From Paraglaciecola hydrolytica (GTDB lineage Bacteria > Pseudomonadota > Gammaproteobacteria > Enterobacterales > Alteromonadaceae): 64,000 nucleotides of DNA. This document shows, piece after piece, positions 1 to 8,281 of this stretch (position 1 is the stretch's first letter; each line of letters starts with the position of its first letter). A program made the position numbers and the translations under genes. The DNA is taken from positions 63,204 to 127,203 of the forward strand of contig NZ_LSNE01000015.1 in assembly GCF_001565895.1 (NCBI RefSeq), in the 5' to 3' direction. The notes beneath the pieces were generated by a model that did no database searches, was not told the origin of the DNA, and saw nothing but the letters and a program-made list of their open reading frames with translations.

Positions 1-44
1 GTGGCACAAGCAACCAGTATCAATAAGTAAACTTGCTGTTGCAT
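1..44 (-). CDS. N-terminus of a possible lipoprotein, cut by left edge
   Basis: An ATG at 44 opens a reading frame that leaves the window after 14 codons (MQQQVYLLILVACA). A short hydrophobic run ending in LVAC resembles a lipoprotein signal with its lipobox cysteine. It begins about 20 bases after the stop of the secreted protein gene at 64-756 on the same strand, so the two could be one operon. Only the signal region is visible, so no function can be given and the call is weak. Confidence 0.35.
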   Translation of the reverse strand, partial: MQQQVYLLILVACA

Positions 45-63
45 ATTGCGACTCAATCTCGAT

Positions 64-756
64 TTATGCGGCACAAGTCGGTGCCCCTTCAGGTAATAAT
101 TCCAATCTTATATTGGCAACTTCTATTTCTAAAATCCCATCAGAGGCCAAAATAATAGGGCTATTAATTTTACTGAGATCAGCGCCATTTATGGAAAAAC
201 AATTAATGGGAATGGGAAATAAAACCCATTCATCGGTTTCCATACCTCTTAACATTTTATGAATACTTAATTCTCCACGACAGGGATATCCACAATCCAT
301 ACCTATGGTCACACCCGTTTTGGGCTTTTTAAGAATTTTGATTTCCATGGTCAGTGCAGCCCTATTTTCTAATTTACTTAAATCCACTGGTGCACCATAA
401 ATAGCAAACTGCCCTTTACCTTTGTTACGTGACCATTTAAGACGCAAAGCATCACCCTTTTGTTTATGGTCTGAACGAGAAACTTCTATTTGTTTATTAG
501 CCGATTTTGCTTCATCAGTTGTTATGGGCATCACCCAGTTACCTTCATCACCCAACGTCAACCCCCAACCACCAACGGGCTTACCATCAAAAAAATAAAA
601 GTAATTGGCATTAAGTGCTTTTTCTTGTGCGACTACCCCACCAGTTAACAATAACAAACTGGCGAAAATGCCTATTAATCCGCGACTTAAAACAGATTTA
701 ATCCCTACACTAGTATTAAAGTATTGGTTTTTATGGCATTGACTTGAATTTTGCAT
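64..756 (-). CDS. Secreted protein with ExoP C-terminal/galactose-binding-like domain
   Basis: A protein of about 230 residues. A signal peptide (hydrophobic run LIGIFASLLLLTGGVVA) is followed by a beta-rich domain of about 180 residues. Phrases such as YFFDGKPVGGWGL, QFAIYGAPVDLS and the ending ANIRLELLPEGAP resemble the C-terminal carbohydrate-binding-like domain of exo-1,4-beta-glucanases of the ExoP type, here standing alone without a GH3 catalytic domain. I chose the ATG at 756 because AAGGA lies seven bases upstream; a TTG at 807 has no such site. It is divergent from the mannonate dehydratase gene across a repeat-rich intergenic region. The family assignment is by recall and moderate. 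Its role is probably glycan binding at the cell surface or in the periplasm. Confidence 0.6.
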   Translation of the reverse strand: MQNSSQCHKNQYFNTSVGIKSVLSRGLIGIFASLLLLTGGVVAQEKALNANYFYFFDGKPVGGWGLTLGDEGNWVMPITTDEAKSANKQIEVSRSDHKQKGDALRLKWSRNKGKGQFAIYGAPVDLSKLENRAALTMEIKILKKPKTGVTIGMDCGYPCRGELSIHKMLRGMETDEWVLFPIPINCFSINGADLSKINSPIILASDGILEIEVANIRLELLPEGAPTCAA

Positions 757-833
757 TTTTTCCATCCTTATTTGTACTGATAAGCTATTTTGGGGGACAT
801 TTTTCAAATTAACTTAAGATGAGATATACCATC

Positions 834-908
834 TGTAACATATTCATTGTAAATGTAATGTTACAAAAATGCGGGCTTCTCAGGGCATTACATTATGTAG
901 TTATGTAA
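834..908. promoter_or_regulatory. Cluster of TGTAA/TTACA inverted repeats, candidate operator
   Basis: The divergent intergenic region carries several nested inverted repeats: TGTAACAT (834-841) with ATGTTACA (858-865), TTGTAA (847-852) with TTACAA (861-866), and AATGTAATG (852-860) with CATTACATT (886-894). A further TGTAA lies at 904-908. No regulator gene is adjacent. Dyad symmetry in a divergent promoter next to a sugar-acid gene fits an operator for a GntR- or LacI-type repressor encoded elsewhere; that identity is inference only. Confidence 0.4.
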
Positions 909-1033
909 TTACGTTAATAAATTTAACAGTATGGCAACAGACACTTTTAGGCAAAAATAAGGCACGCTGTCTATTAACACCCCAATGTGATGCTCAAATT
1001 ATTTAAAGCCACTTATCTTTACTGGAGTTATAT

Positions 1034-2242
1034 ATGAAAATCCGTGCTGTTCGAGTAATAGTAACTTGCCCGAGTCGCAATTTTGTCACCCTTAAAATTG
1101 AAACTGAATGCGGACTTTATGGTGTGGGTGATGCCACCCTAAATGGTCGTGAATTGGCCGTTGCGTCTTACTTACAAGACCATCTCATTCCCTGTTTGAT
1201 TGGCCGCGATGCTTCACAGATTGAAGATATTTGGCAGTATTTTTACAAAGGTGCCTATTGGCGCCGTGGCCCGGTCACCATGACAGCCATTGCCGCTATC
1301 GATGTGGCTTTGTGGGACATCAAAGCCAAAGCGGCCAATATGCCTTTATATCAATTACTCGGTGGTAAAAGTCGCCACGGCGTATTGGTGTATAGTCATG
1401 CTAATGGTCGTGACTTGGAAGAAACCGTCGATGAAGTGGGTCGCCATATCGATATGGGTTATAAAGCCATACGTGCTCAATCAGGGATACCCGGACTTGA
1501 TGGCACTTATGGGGTATCAAAAATAAAGGGGTTTTATGAACCAGCCGATGCAGACTTACCCTCAGAAAGTGTTTGGTCTACCAGCAAGTACCTGAATTTT
1601 TTACCCTCTTTGTTTGAAAAACTTCGTGCTACTTACGGTTACGAACATCACTTATTACACGATGTGCACCACAGGCTGACGCCCATTGAAGCAGCTCGAT
1701 TGGGAAAAGACTTAGAGCCTTATCGGCTGTTTTGGATGGAAGATGCCGTGCCCGCTGAATTGCAAGAAGGATTCAGGTTGATTAGACAACATACCACCAC
1801 CCCCATTGCGGTGGGTGAGGTGTTTTCGTCTATTTACGATTGCCAACAATTGATTACCGAACAACTGATTGACTATATTCGCACCACCATAGTCCATGCT
1901 GGCGGAGTTACTCATTTGAAAAAAATCGCCGCCTTAGCTGATCTTTATCATGTCAAAACCGGCTTCCATGGTGCTACCGATTTATCGCCCATCACTATGG
2001 GTTGTGCCTTACATTTTGATAGCTGGGTACCTAATTTTGGCATTCAAGAACATATGCACCATAGCGAATTGACTAACGAAGTATTTCCCCATGATTACCA
2101 TTTTGAGCAAGGTTATATGTACCTTGGCGATAAAGTAGGTCATGGTTCTGACATCGACGAAAAACTCGCTGCCAAATATCCCTATCAACGTGCCTATTTA
2201 CCAGTTAACCGACTGGAAGATGGCTCTATGTTTAACTGGTAA
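1034..2242 (+). CDS. manD: D-mannonate dehydratase (ManD/RspA family enolase)
   Basis: Predicted to dehydrate D-mannonate to 2-keto-3-deoxygluconate in the cytoplasm, a step in hexuronate breakdown. At 402 residues it has the normal length of the ManD branch of the enolase superfamily. Expected residues are visible: Arg147 and Tyr159 in the loop after the first strands, metal ligands Asp210 (HDVHHR), Glu236 (WMED) and Glu262 (GEVF), His212, and His312 (FHGATD). These match the positions known for high-activity ManD enzymes. Some relatives labelled RspA act weakly or on D-gluconate, so substrate needs testing. A GGAG site precedes the ATG. ThuA-like 2260-3027 follows after 17 bases, probably in the same operon. 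Confidence 0.85.
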   Translation: MKIRAVRVIVTCPSRNFVTLKIETECGLYGVGDATLNGRELAVASYLQDHLIPCLIGRDASQIEDIWQYFYKGAYWRRGPVTMTAIAAIDVALWDIKAKAANMPLYQLLGGKSRHGVLVYSHANGRDLEETVDEVGRHIDMGYKAIRAQSGIPGLDGTYGVSKIKGFYEPADADLPSESVWSTSKYLNFLPSLFEKLRATYGYEHHLLHDVHHRLTPIEAARLGKDLEPYRLFWMEDAVPAELQEGFRLIRQHTTTPIAVGEVFSSIYDCQQLITEQLIDYIRTTIVHAGGVTHLKKIAALADLYHVKTGFHGATDLSPITMGCALHFDSWVPNFGIQEHMHHSELTNEVFPHDYHFEQGYMYLGDKVGHGSDIDEKLAAKYPYQRAYLPVNRLEDGSMFNW

Positions 2243-2259
2243 AATAAAAAGGAAAAACA

Positions 2260-3027
2260 ATGAAACTATCGAAAAAACTAAGCTGCCTGGGACTATTATT
2301 AGTCTCCCTATGTCAAACGGCCATTGCTGAACAATTTAATGTATTGGTATTCAGTAAAACCGCTGGCTGGCATCATAAATCCATCAATGCTGGTGTCACC
2401 GCCTTAGAAAAAATGGCGCAAAACCACCATTTCAGTATGGATTGGCAAGAAGATGCTAATCTGATTAACAGTAAAAATCTGGCGAAATTTGATGTGGTAC
2501 TGTTTTTACAAACCACTGGGGATGCACTTAACGACGAGCAACAAAAAGCCTTAGAAGCATTTATCCAATCAGGTAAAGGATTTGTAGGCGTACACAGTGC
2601 CAGTGATACCGAATATGACTGGCCTTGGTATGGTAAATTAGTGGGTCGCCAATTTAAAATTCATCCGCAAATTCAAACCGCACGTTTAACCGTATTAGAC
2701 AGAAAGTTTCCGGGTTTAGAATACCTACCTGACTCTAGTTTATGGACCGAAGAATGGTATGAATTTGGTGCGGAGTTAAGCCCTAACTTGAATTATATCT
2801 TGAGTGTCGATGAAAGTACTTATGATCCCAAAGTCAGCTGGGGCGACAACCATGGTAAAGGCATGGGTAAATTTCACCCAATTGCTTGGTATCAAAATTA
2901 TGATGGTGGCCGTTCATTTTATACTGGCTTAGGCCACATGGGTGTTTCGTACGAAAACAAAGCCTTTATCGAACATTTATACGGCGGTATTTATTGGGCT
3001 GCGACTGGTAAAGGTATGACAAAATAA
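2260..3027 (+). CDS. Secreted ThuA-like domain protein
   Basis: 255 residues. An N-terminal signal peptide (about 23 residues, cleavage near AIAEQ) is followed by a complete ThuA-like fold of the class I glutamine amidotransferase type. Visible landmarks are VLVFSKTAGWHHKSI at the start, VVLFLQTTGDALN, GFVGVHSASD and the ending GLGHMGVSYENKAFIEHLYGGIYWA. In this family the usual amidotransferase nucleophile cysteine is replaced, and proteins often take part in sugar or 3-keto-sugar metabolism, but the reaction is not established. It follows the mannonate dehydratase gene by 17 bases and ends in a strong terminator, so the two look co-transcribed. Another protein of this circle, DUF1080, lies at 54,414. 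Confidence 0.8.
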   Translation: MKLSKKLSCLGLLLVSLCQTAIAEQFNVLVFSKTAGWHHKSINAGVTALEKMAQNHHFSMDWQEDANLINSKNLAKFDVVLFLQTTGDALNDEQQKALEAFIQSGKGFVGVHSASDTEYDWPWYGKLVGRQFKIHPQIQTARLTVLDRKFPGLEYLPDSSLWTEEWYEFGAELSPNLNYILSVDESTYDPKVSWGDNHGKGMGKFHPIAWYQNYDGGRSFYTGLGHMGVSYENKAFIEHLYGGIYWAATGKGMTK

Positions 3028-3030
3028 ACA

Positions 3031-3062
3031 AAAAAAATGGCCTCAAGTGAGGCCATTTTTCT
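3031..3062. terminator. Bidirectional intrinsic terminator
   Basis: The stem ATGGCCTCA/TGAGGCCAT with a short loop is flanked by an A-run on the left and a T-run on the right. It therefore can terminate both the ThuA-like gene (+) and the DUF2750 gene (-), whose stops lie on either side. Confidence 0.9.
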
Positions 3063-3065
3063 TTG

Positions 3066-3431
3066 TCAGCTTTTTTTGAATGCTTCTATTTCAGCGACCT
3101 TCTGACTAAATTCCGCCAATTCAACTTCTAGGTATTCATCACCTTGCCAATCAACACCGATCATCACATTGTCTTCGGCTAAATCTTCAACCCAAAACTC
3201 TAACCAATCTGCCACGCTGATCTTGACCGGCGCATAGCCTTGCCATTCATCCGTACAATGGCTTTTAGCCAGTTCTTCACTCGACCATAGCGGCATGACA
3301 TCGGTATCTTCAAAATTAATTGAATCTAAAATCACCCACCCATCACTGGCTTTGTCATGCAACGCCCAAAGTTGTTGAGTTAATTTTACCGTCGCGATAA
3401 AAGTGTCGAAGTGTGTCGTATTGTTGTCCAT
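3066..3431 (-). CDS. DUF2750 family protein
   Basis: 121 residues from the ATG at 3431 (MDNNTTHFDTF). The sequence shows the DUF2750 pattern: an N-terminal helix, then LWALHDKASDGWVILDS, DVMPLWSSEELAKSHC and the WLEFWVEDLAEDNVMIGVDW segment. No signal peptide or membrane segment is present, and it is acidic. The function of this family is unknown. An upstream in-frame ATG at 3470 would add 13 residues but lacks a ribosome binding site and family similarity, so the shorter start is preferred. It stands alone, convergent with the ThuA-like gene. Confidence 0.8.
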   Translation of the reverse strand: MDNNTTHFDTFIATVKLTQQLWALHDKASDGWVILDSINFEDTDVMPLWSSEELAKSHCTDEWQGYAPVKISVADWLEFWVEDLAEDNVMIGVDWQGDEYLEVELAEFSQKVAEIEAFKKS

Positions 3432-3614
3432 GATTAACCCAAAATAGTCTGTAATAATGCCACCTATCATACGGAGTTAGATAAGGCGGAACAATGCTAA
3501 ATTTGTTTCAGCAAAAAGCTGCTCAAACTACTATCCCTGCCCACGTAAGTTATCCATGCCCTACTGGATCCTGTATGCTGTTACTCAACTATTGATGATT
3601 AACTTGAAGCCTAA

Positions 3615-4013
3615 GTGAAAGAGTGTACTCAATGTGGAAAATGCTGTACTAAGTACAGCGACGGTGGGTTGTCCGTTACAGACAGTGAAATTGATATGTG
3701 GCAATTATTTCGCCCTGACATTGCCGACTATGTCAAAAATGGTTTGATATGGTTCAACCCTCAAAATGGTCAAGCCCTGTCCTTGTGTCCCTTTTTACGT
3801 AAAGTGCCAGAGCAAGAAATTTACACCTGCGATATTTATTATGACAGGCCAGATGATTGCAAATCTTATCCGGTGACCATTCAGCAAATGCTGCAAGACG
3901 AGTGTGAAATGCTCGAAGACGCTGATCTTAAACATCCCGACCAAGCGCAACAAAACTTAGACAGCCTCATGGCCGATAGTCGCCCGCCCTTTAGCAGCAA
4001 ATATCATGGCTAA
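3615..4013 (+). CDS. YkgJ family cysteine cluster protein
   Basis: 132 residues beginning with a GTG codon. The first residues carry the cluster CTQCGKCC, followed by the later cysteines CPFL, YTCDIY and the DRPDDCKSYP motif. This is the layout of the YkgJ (CxxCxxCC) family, which probably binds zinc or an iron-sulfur cluster. Its reaction is unknown. There is no signal peptide. The upstream region has only a weak ribosome binding site, but an ATG start further upstream is not available in frame. It is followed by the hairpin-rich interval before yaaA. Confidence 0.8.
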   Translation: MKECTQCGKCCTKYSDGGLSVTDSEIDMWQLFRPDIADYVKNGLIWFNPQNGQALSLCPFLRKVPEQEIYTCDIYYDRPDDCKSYPVTIQQMLQDECEMLEDADLKHPDQAQQNLDSLMADSRPPFSSKYHG

Positions 4014-4080
4014 ACCCAAAATCATTGGAATTGCACAGCGGTGGCAAATGAATGACAAATTGGTATGGAACCAATTTGAA

Positions 4081-4220
4081 CAGCCGGAGGCTGGCCTTTA
4101 GGTGAAAACCATGGAGGGTTTTCCTAATCCCCATGAGCTTAGTGTACTAAGTGCTAATACCAACTCACGGCGAATGAGCACAGCCAACAAACGTGCAGTT
4201 TCAAAGATGAAGGATAAACA
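4081..4220. repeat. Compact multi-hairpin element, possible structured RNA or dispersed repeat
   Basis: A run of closely packed inverted repeats lies between the YkgJ gene and the 3' end of yaaA: CAGCC-gga-GGCTG (4081-4093), GAAAACC-6 nt-GGTTTTC (4104-4123), AGCTTAGT/ACTAAG-t-GCT with a one-base bulge (4136-4154), and GTGCT/AGCAC enclosing or competing with CTCA/TGAG (4151-4181). The spacing leaves almost no unpaired sequence, more like a folded RNA or repeat unit than a gene. Short reading frames cross it on both strands, but none has family similarity. No reverse transcriptase or transposase is nearby. Confidence 0.4.
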
Positions 4221-4221
4221 A

Positions 4222-5004
4222 TCAATTAGTAAACTGTTCTGCCCGCGTAAATACCAACTGTTGAGCCTTACTGCGTGCTGCATCAAAGCGGTAGCCCGCC
4301 ACATCAAAATCTTCTAATTGTTTAAGCTCGCTTAAACGATTTTGTATGATGTAACGAGCCATCAAACCACGGGCTCTTTTTGCATAAAAGCTAATGACTT
4401 TATATTGACCGTTTTTACAATCCAGAAAAGTCGGCGTGATGATCTGAGCTTTCAAAACTTTAGGTTTAACTGCTTTAAAGTATTCGTTAGAAGCAAGGTT
4501 AATCAATACATTATCACCCTGCTCGACCAATACCTCATTAAGTTTAGTGGTGATACGTTCACCCCAAAATTGATAGAGATCCTTACCTCGTTTGGTATCC
4601 AATTTGGTTCCCATTTCGAGGCGATAAGCCTGCATCAAATCCAAGGGTTTTAATAAGCCATACAAACCAGACAATATGCGTAAATGCTGCTGAGCATATT
4701 CGCTGTCAGCCGAACTAAAACTCGTAGCATCCAATCCGCTATACACGTCGCCGTTAAAGGCTAACATGGCTTGTTTGGCGTTGTCGGCAGAAAAAGGAGT
4801 TTGCCAAGCGGCATAACGATCAGCGTTTAAACCCGCCAGTTTGTCAGAGATTTTCATCAAGGATGAGATATTGGCCGGACTGAGTTTGCGACACCGATTA
4901 ATCAACTGCTCTGAATGTTCCAACATATCAGGCTGAGTAAACTGAGAAAACCTAGCGGGAGTCTCAAAATCCAGGTTTTTAGCGGGGGAAATAACAACTA
5001 ACAT
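4222..5004 (-). CDS. yaaA: Peroxide stress protein YaaA
   Basis: 260 residues from the ATG at 5004. It begins [13 protein letters not shown] like its E. coli relative (258 residues). It contains the conserved stretches [53 protein letters not shown] and [17 protein letters not shown]. The family lowers intracellular free iron and protects DNA during hydrogen peroxide stress, and has a DNA-binding helix-hairpin-helix-like core. An upstream in-frame ATG at 5019 would add five residues not seen in relatives. It is a single gene, divergent from tal. Confidence 0.95.
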   Translation of the reverse strand: MLVVISPAKNLDFETPARFSQFTQPDMLEHSEQLINRCRKLSPANISSLMKISDKLAGLNADRYAAWQTPFSADNAKQAMLAFNGDVYSGLDATSFSSADSEYAQQHLRILSGLYGLLKPLDLMQAYRLEMGTKLDTKRGKDLYQFWGERITTKLNEVLVEQGDNVLINLASNEYFKAVKPKVLKAQIITPTFLDCKNGQYKVISFYAKRARGLMARYIIQNRLSELKQLEDFDVAGYRFDAARSKAQQLVFTRAEQFTN

Positions 5005-5353
5005 ACAATAACTAACCATTTAAAATTTGTGTTGATATGTGGCACAAGTTGCTAATTGCAAGGGTAGTTTCTGTTCTTTTGTTACTGTTTCCGATAACAG
5101 TTCAAGACCAAGCCTACTATTATGACTCCTCACAATAGCGTTATTTTAGTTGTGCTTTATTAGAGTAAAAGTAGCAACATTGGGATATCAACGATACTCT
5201 GTATCAATCAATTAATTTTATTTGTATGACAAATACGTTTATACTTTATTTGAATCGGCTAATATTACATATAGTATTCATCTTAATTCTTTGAAAGCCT
5301 TATATTTATTGCCAAAATAGACACTAGCAAGAGCGAACACCAACGAGGATACC
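5005..5353. other. Intergenic region between yaaA and tal
   Basis: About 350 bases of AT-rich sequence holding the divergent promoters of yaaA and tal. One short palindrome, ATTTGT-atg-ACAAAT (5220-5234), could be an operator. I see no open frame with family similarity and no clear terminator here. Confidence 0.5.
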
Positions 5354-6307
5354 ATGTCTAATCAGTTACAAGCATTACGTGCCATTACTACCGTTGTAGC
5401 CGACACCGGCGACATCGAAGCAATTAAAAAATACCAGCCTGTCGATGCGACGACTAACCCTTCTTTATTACTGAAAGCGGCAGAAATGCCCCAGTATAAG
5501 TCCCATATTGAACAGTCGGTTGCTTGGGCTAAACAACAATCTAATGATCCTGAACAACAAATCATTGATGCTGGCGATAAACTTTCTGTTTTGATTGGTA
5601 CCGATATTGTGAATATTGTGCCCGGTCGTATATCCACAGAAGTGGATGCACGATTATCTTTTGATACCGCGGCCAGTGTCGAAAAAGCCCATAAGCTGAT
5701 TGCTTTGTATCAAGAAGCAGGCATCGGCAAAGAGCGCATTTTGATCAAATTGGCTTCTACTTGGGAAGGCATCTGTGCAGCGGAACAATTAGAAAAAGAA
5801 GGTATCAACTGTAACCTGACATTATTGTTCGGTTTTGCTCAAGCTCAAGCCTGTGCCGAAGCTGGTGCCTATCTAATTTCTCCTTTTGTTGGCCGTATAC
5901 TGGATTGGTACAAAGCCAAAACCGGCAAAGCCAGTTACGAACCATCTGAAGATCCAGGTGTGAGATCAGTCACTAAAATCTATAACTTCTATAAAGAGCA
6001 CGGTTATAAAACGGTCGTAATGGGCGCGAGCTTCAGAAATACCGACGAAATTACCGAATTAGCCGGCTGTGATCGTTTAACAATTGGCCCTGGTTTGTTA
6101 GAAGAATTGTCCCAGACTGATGCACCTTTACCGCTTAAACTAAAAGATACTGGTGCAACTTCAACGCCGGGTCCGCGTTTAACTGAAGCGCAATTCCGTT
6201 GGGAAATGAACCAAGATGCCATGGCCACAGAAAAATTATCTGAAGGCATCCGTAATTTTGCAATCGACCAAGTTAAACTTGAAACCTTGCTAAGAAGCTA
6301 CTTCTAA
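5354..6307 (+). CDS. tal: Transaldolase
   Basis: Transfers a dihydroxyacetone unit between sugar phosphates in the non-oxidative pentose phosphate pathway. The 317 residues match the TalB class. The Schiff-base lysine is Lys132 in [11 protein letters not shown]. Other marks are [13 protein letters not shown] (Asp/Thr/Asn of the active site), [31 protein letters not shown] and [13 protein letters not shown] lies about eight bases before the ATG. A weak terminator separates it from pgi 86 bases later, so partial co-transcription is likely. Gnd at 35.2 kb supplies the same pathway. Confidence 0.97.
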   Translation: MSNQLQALRAITTVVADTGDIEAIKKYQPVDATTNPSLLLKAAEMPQYKSHIEQSVAWAKQQSNDPEQQIIDAGDKLSVLIGTDIVNIVPGRISTEVDARLSFDTAASVEKAHKLIALYQEAGIGKERILIKLASTWEGICAAEQLEKEGINCNLTLLFGFAQAQACAEAGAYLISPFVGRILDWYKAKTGKASYEPSEDPGVRSVTKIYNFYKEHGYKTVVMGASFRNTDEITELAGCDRLTIGPGLLEELSQTDAPLPLKLKDTGATSTPGPRLTEAQFRWEMNQDAMATEKLSEGIRNFAIDQVKLETLLRSYF

Positions 6308-6327
6308 ACATACAGTGACATAAAACA

Positions 6328-6353
6328 AAGCGTCTGAATTAGGCGCTTTTTTA
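6328..6353 (+). terminator. Intrinsic terminator after tal
   Basis: A nine-pair stem AAAGCGTCT/AGGCGCTTT (one G-T pair) with a five-base loop leads into a T-run. It is moderately strong and may allow some readthrough to pgi. Confidence 0.7.
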
Positions 6354-6393
6354 TTTTTTACCGTTCAAACTGACAATACACGAGGCCTTTAAC

Positions 6394-8037
6394 ATGACAG
6401 CACTCACTTCCTCCACTTCTTGGCAACAATTAACTGCCCTTGCTGAACAGGTTAAAACTCAGCATATGCGTGATTGGTTTGCGGCAGACCCAAAACGTGC
6501 TCAAAAATACACAGTCGCGGCCTGTGGAATTGAACTGGATTATTCCAAAAACTTAATTACTGACGAGGTGCTAGCTGCCTTACAAAGTTTGGCCAATGAG
6601 TCCCAAGTGGCTGAGAAACGTGATGGCATGTTCGCTGGCGACATCATCAACCACACCGAAAAACGTGCGGTATTGCACACTGCTTTGCGTAACTACTCAG
6701 GCAAACCTGTATTAGTCGATGGTCAAGACGTGATGCCTGAAGTGCAAGCCTGTCAGCAAAAGATCAAAGACTTTGTAGCCAGTGTGCATAAAGGCGAACG
6801 TAAAGGACTAAGTGGCAAACCTTTAACTCAAATCGTAGCCATTGGCATAGGCGGCTCCTTCCTTGGTCCCAAAATCATGTCTGAAACCCTTAAACCTTAT
6901 TGGTTTAAAGGCGTGAAAGTACACTATGTGGCCAACGTTGATGGTTGCCATATTCAGGATGTGTTAGCTGGTTTAGACCATGAAGAAACCTTAGTAGTCA
7001 TGTCTTCCAAGTCATTTACTACCCAAGAAACCTTGCAAAATACTTTAACGGCTAAAGCTTGGTTCTTAAAAGCCGGTGGTACTCAGCAAGATATCGCTAA
7101 ACACTTCATCGCCGTGTCTTCTAACATTAAAGCCGCCACTGACTTTGGTATGGCTGAAGATAATATCTTCCCCATGTGGGATTGGGTGGGAGGTCGTTAT
7201 TCGTTGTGGTCAGCTATAGGTTTACCTATCGCACTGACGATTGGCTATGAGCACTATGAGGCCCTATTAAAAGGCGCTTATGCCATGGATGAGCATTTCC
7301 AAACGGCTCCCGCTGAGCAAAACTTACCCATGATTTTGGCTTTATTAGGTGTGTGGTATATCAACTTTTTTGGCGCCCAAAGCCATGTATTGTTGCCTTA
7401 TTATCATTATATGCGTGGCTTTCCAGCTTATGTACAACAGTTGGATATGGAAAGTAACGGCAAACGTATTGCAGGTGACAGTACGGTTACTGACTACGCT
7501 ACTGGCCCCATTATTTGGGGTAGCGAAGGTACTAACGGTCAACATTCATTCCACCAGCTTATCCACCAAGGTACGGTATTAGTGCCAGCTGATTTTATGT
7601 TGCCCTTGAATGTCCCTAATCAGGATAAAACCCATCATGCCATGTTGGCCTCTAACTGTTTTGGTCAAACTCAGGCTTTGATGCAAGGTAAAACCTTAGC
7701 AGAGTGTAAAGCCGATTTAGCCGCTAAAGGATTGGATGCAGCTACGTTAGAATCACTAGCTACCCATAAAACCATGCCGGGTAATAAACCCAGCAATACC
7801 TTGTTATTCGATCAGGTTGATCCTGCTACTTTAGGCGCCTTAGTGGCACTGTATGAACATAAAGTATTTGTCCAAGGTGCCATTTGGGGAGTAAATTCCT
7901 TTGATCAATGGGGTGTTGAATTAGGCAAAGAGCTGGGTAATCAAGTATTAGACAAACTTGTGAATACTCAAGCTGAGCTAAGTTTTGACAGTTCAACCAA
8001 TCAGTTGATTAACAAGTTTAGACAAGCTAACGCTTAA
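6394..8037 (+). CDS. pgi: Glucose-6-phosphate isomerase
   Basis: Interconverts glucose-6-phosphate and fructose-6-phosphate. The 547 residues fit the bacterial enzyme. Visible features are the substrate-binding [13 protein letters not shown] loop, [12 protein letters not shown], the signature [17 protein letters not shown], the base-carrying MESNGKR, the histidine in [12 protein letters not shown], and the C-terminal lysine region [25 protein letters not shown]. It follows tal and ends in a strong hairpin terminator. Together with tal it forms a central carbon pair, and glucose-1-phosphate or gluconate products of the right-edge operon would feed into the same pool. Confidence 0.97.
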   Translation: MTALTSSTSWQQLTALAEQVKTQHMRDWFAADPKRAQKYTVAACGIELDYSKNLITDEVLAALQSLANESQVAEKRDGMFAGDIINHTEKRAVLHTALRNYSGKPVLVDGQDVMPEVQACQQKIKDFVASVHKGERKGLSGKPLTQIVAIGIGGSFLGPKIMSETLKPYWFKGVKVHYVANVDGCHIQDVLAGLDHEETLVVMSSKSFTTQETLQNTLTAKAWFLKAGGTQQDIAKHFIAVSSNIKAATDFGMAEDNIFPMWDWVGGRYSLWSAIGLPIALTIGYEHYEALLKGAYAMDEHFQTAPAEQNLPMILALLGVWYINFFGAQSHVLLPYYHYMRGFPAYVQQLDMESNGKRIAGDSTVTDYATGPIIWGSEGTNGQHSFHQLIHQGTVLVPADFMLPLNVPNQDKTHHAMLASNCFGQTQALMQGKTLAECKADLAAKGLDAATLESLATHKTMPGNKPSNTLLFDQVDPATLGALVALYEHKVFVQGAIWGVNSFDQWGVELGKELGNQVLDKLVNTQAELSFDSSTNQLINKFRQANA

Positions 8038-8055
8038 TCAATCTGTTTATTAATA

Positions 8056-8089
8056 CTGCCAACATCAAGGTGTTGGCAGCGATTTTTTT
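8056..8089 (+). terminator. Intrinsic terminator after pgi
   Basis: A perfect nine-pair stem CTGCCAACA/TGTTGGCAG with a six-base loop is followed two bases later by seven T residues. Confidence 0.93.
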
Positions 8090-8281
8090 AAACATCGTGT
8101 TTGAATCGTACTATTTTTCTCCACTATCCTAACACCCTGTCATCAAGCTAGTTCCCACAGCATAATCAGTGGACTTGAGCCGCTACAATGCTTATTCTAC
8201 TTATACTTTAAAATCTCAGAACAGAGAAATTAAGCACATTTTTGTTATAAGATTGTAAATATTTTCACCTAGGGCACTGTT

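Noticed and set aside
4006..4101. 31-codon frame MAKPKIIGIAQRW... overlapping the YkgJ stop
   Set aside because: No ribosome binding site and no known family; it runs into the hairpin element. It remains possible but is not supported.
4081..4220. Retron or group II intron fragment
   Set aside because: No reverse transcriptase gene nearby and no domain V-like sequence seen.
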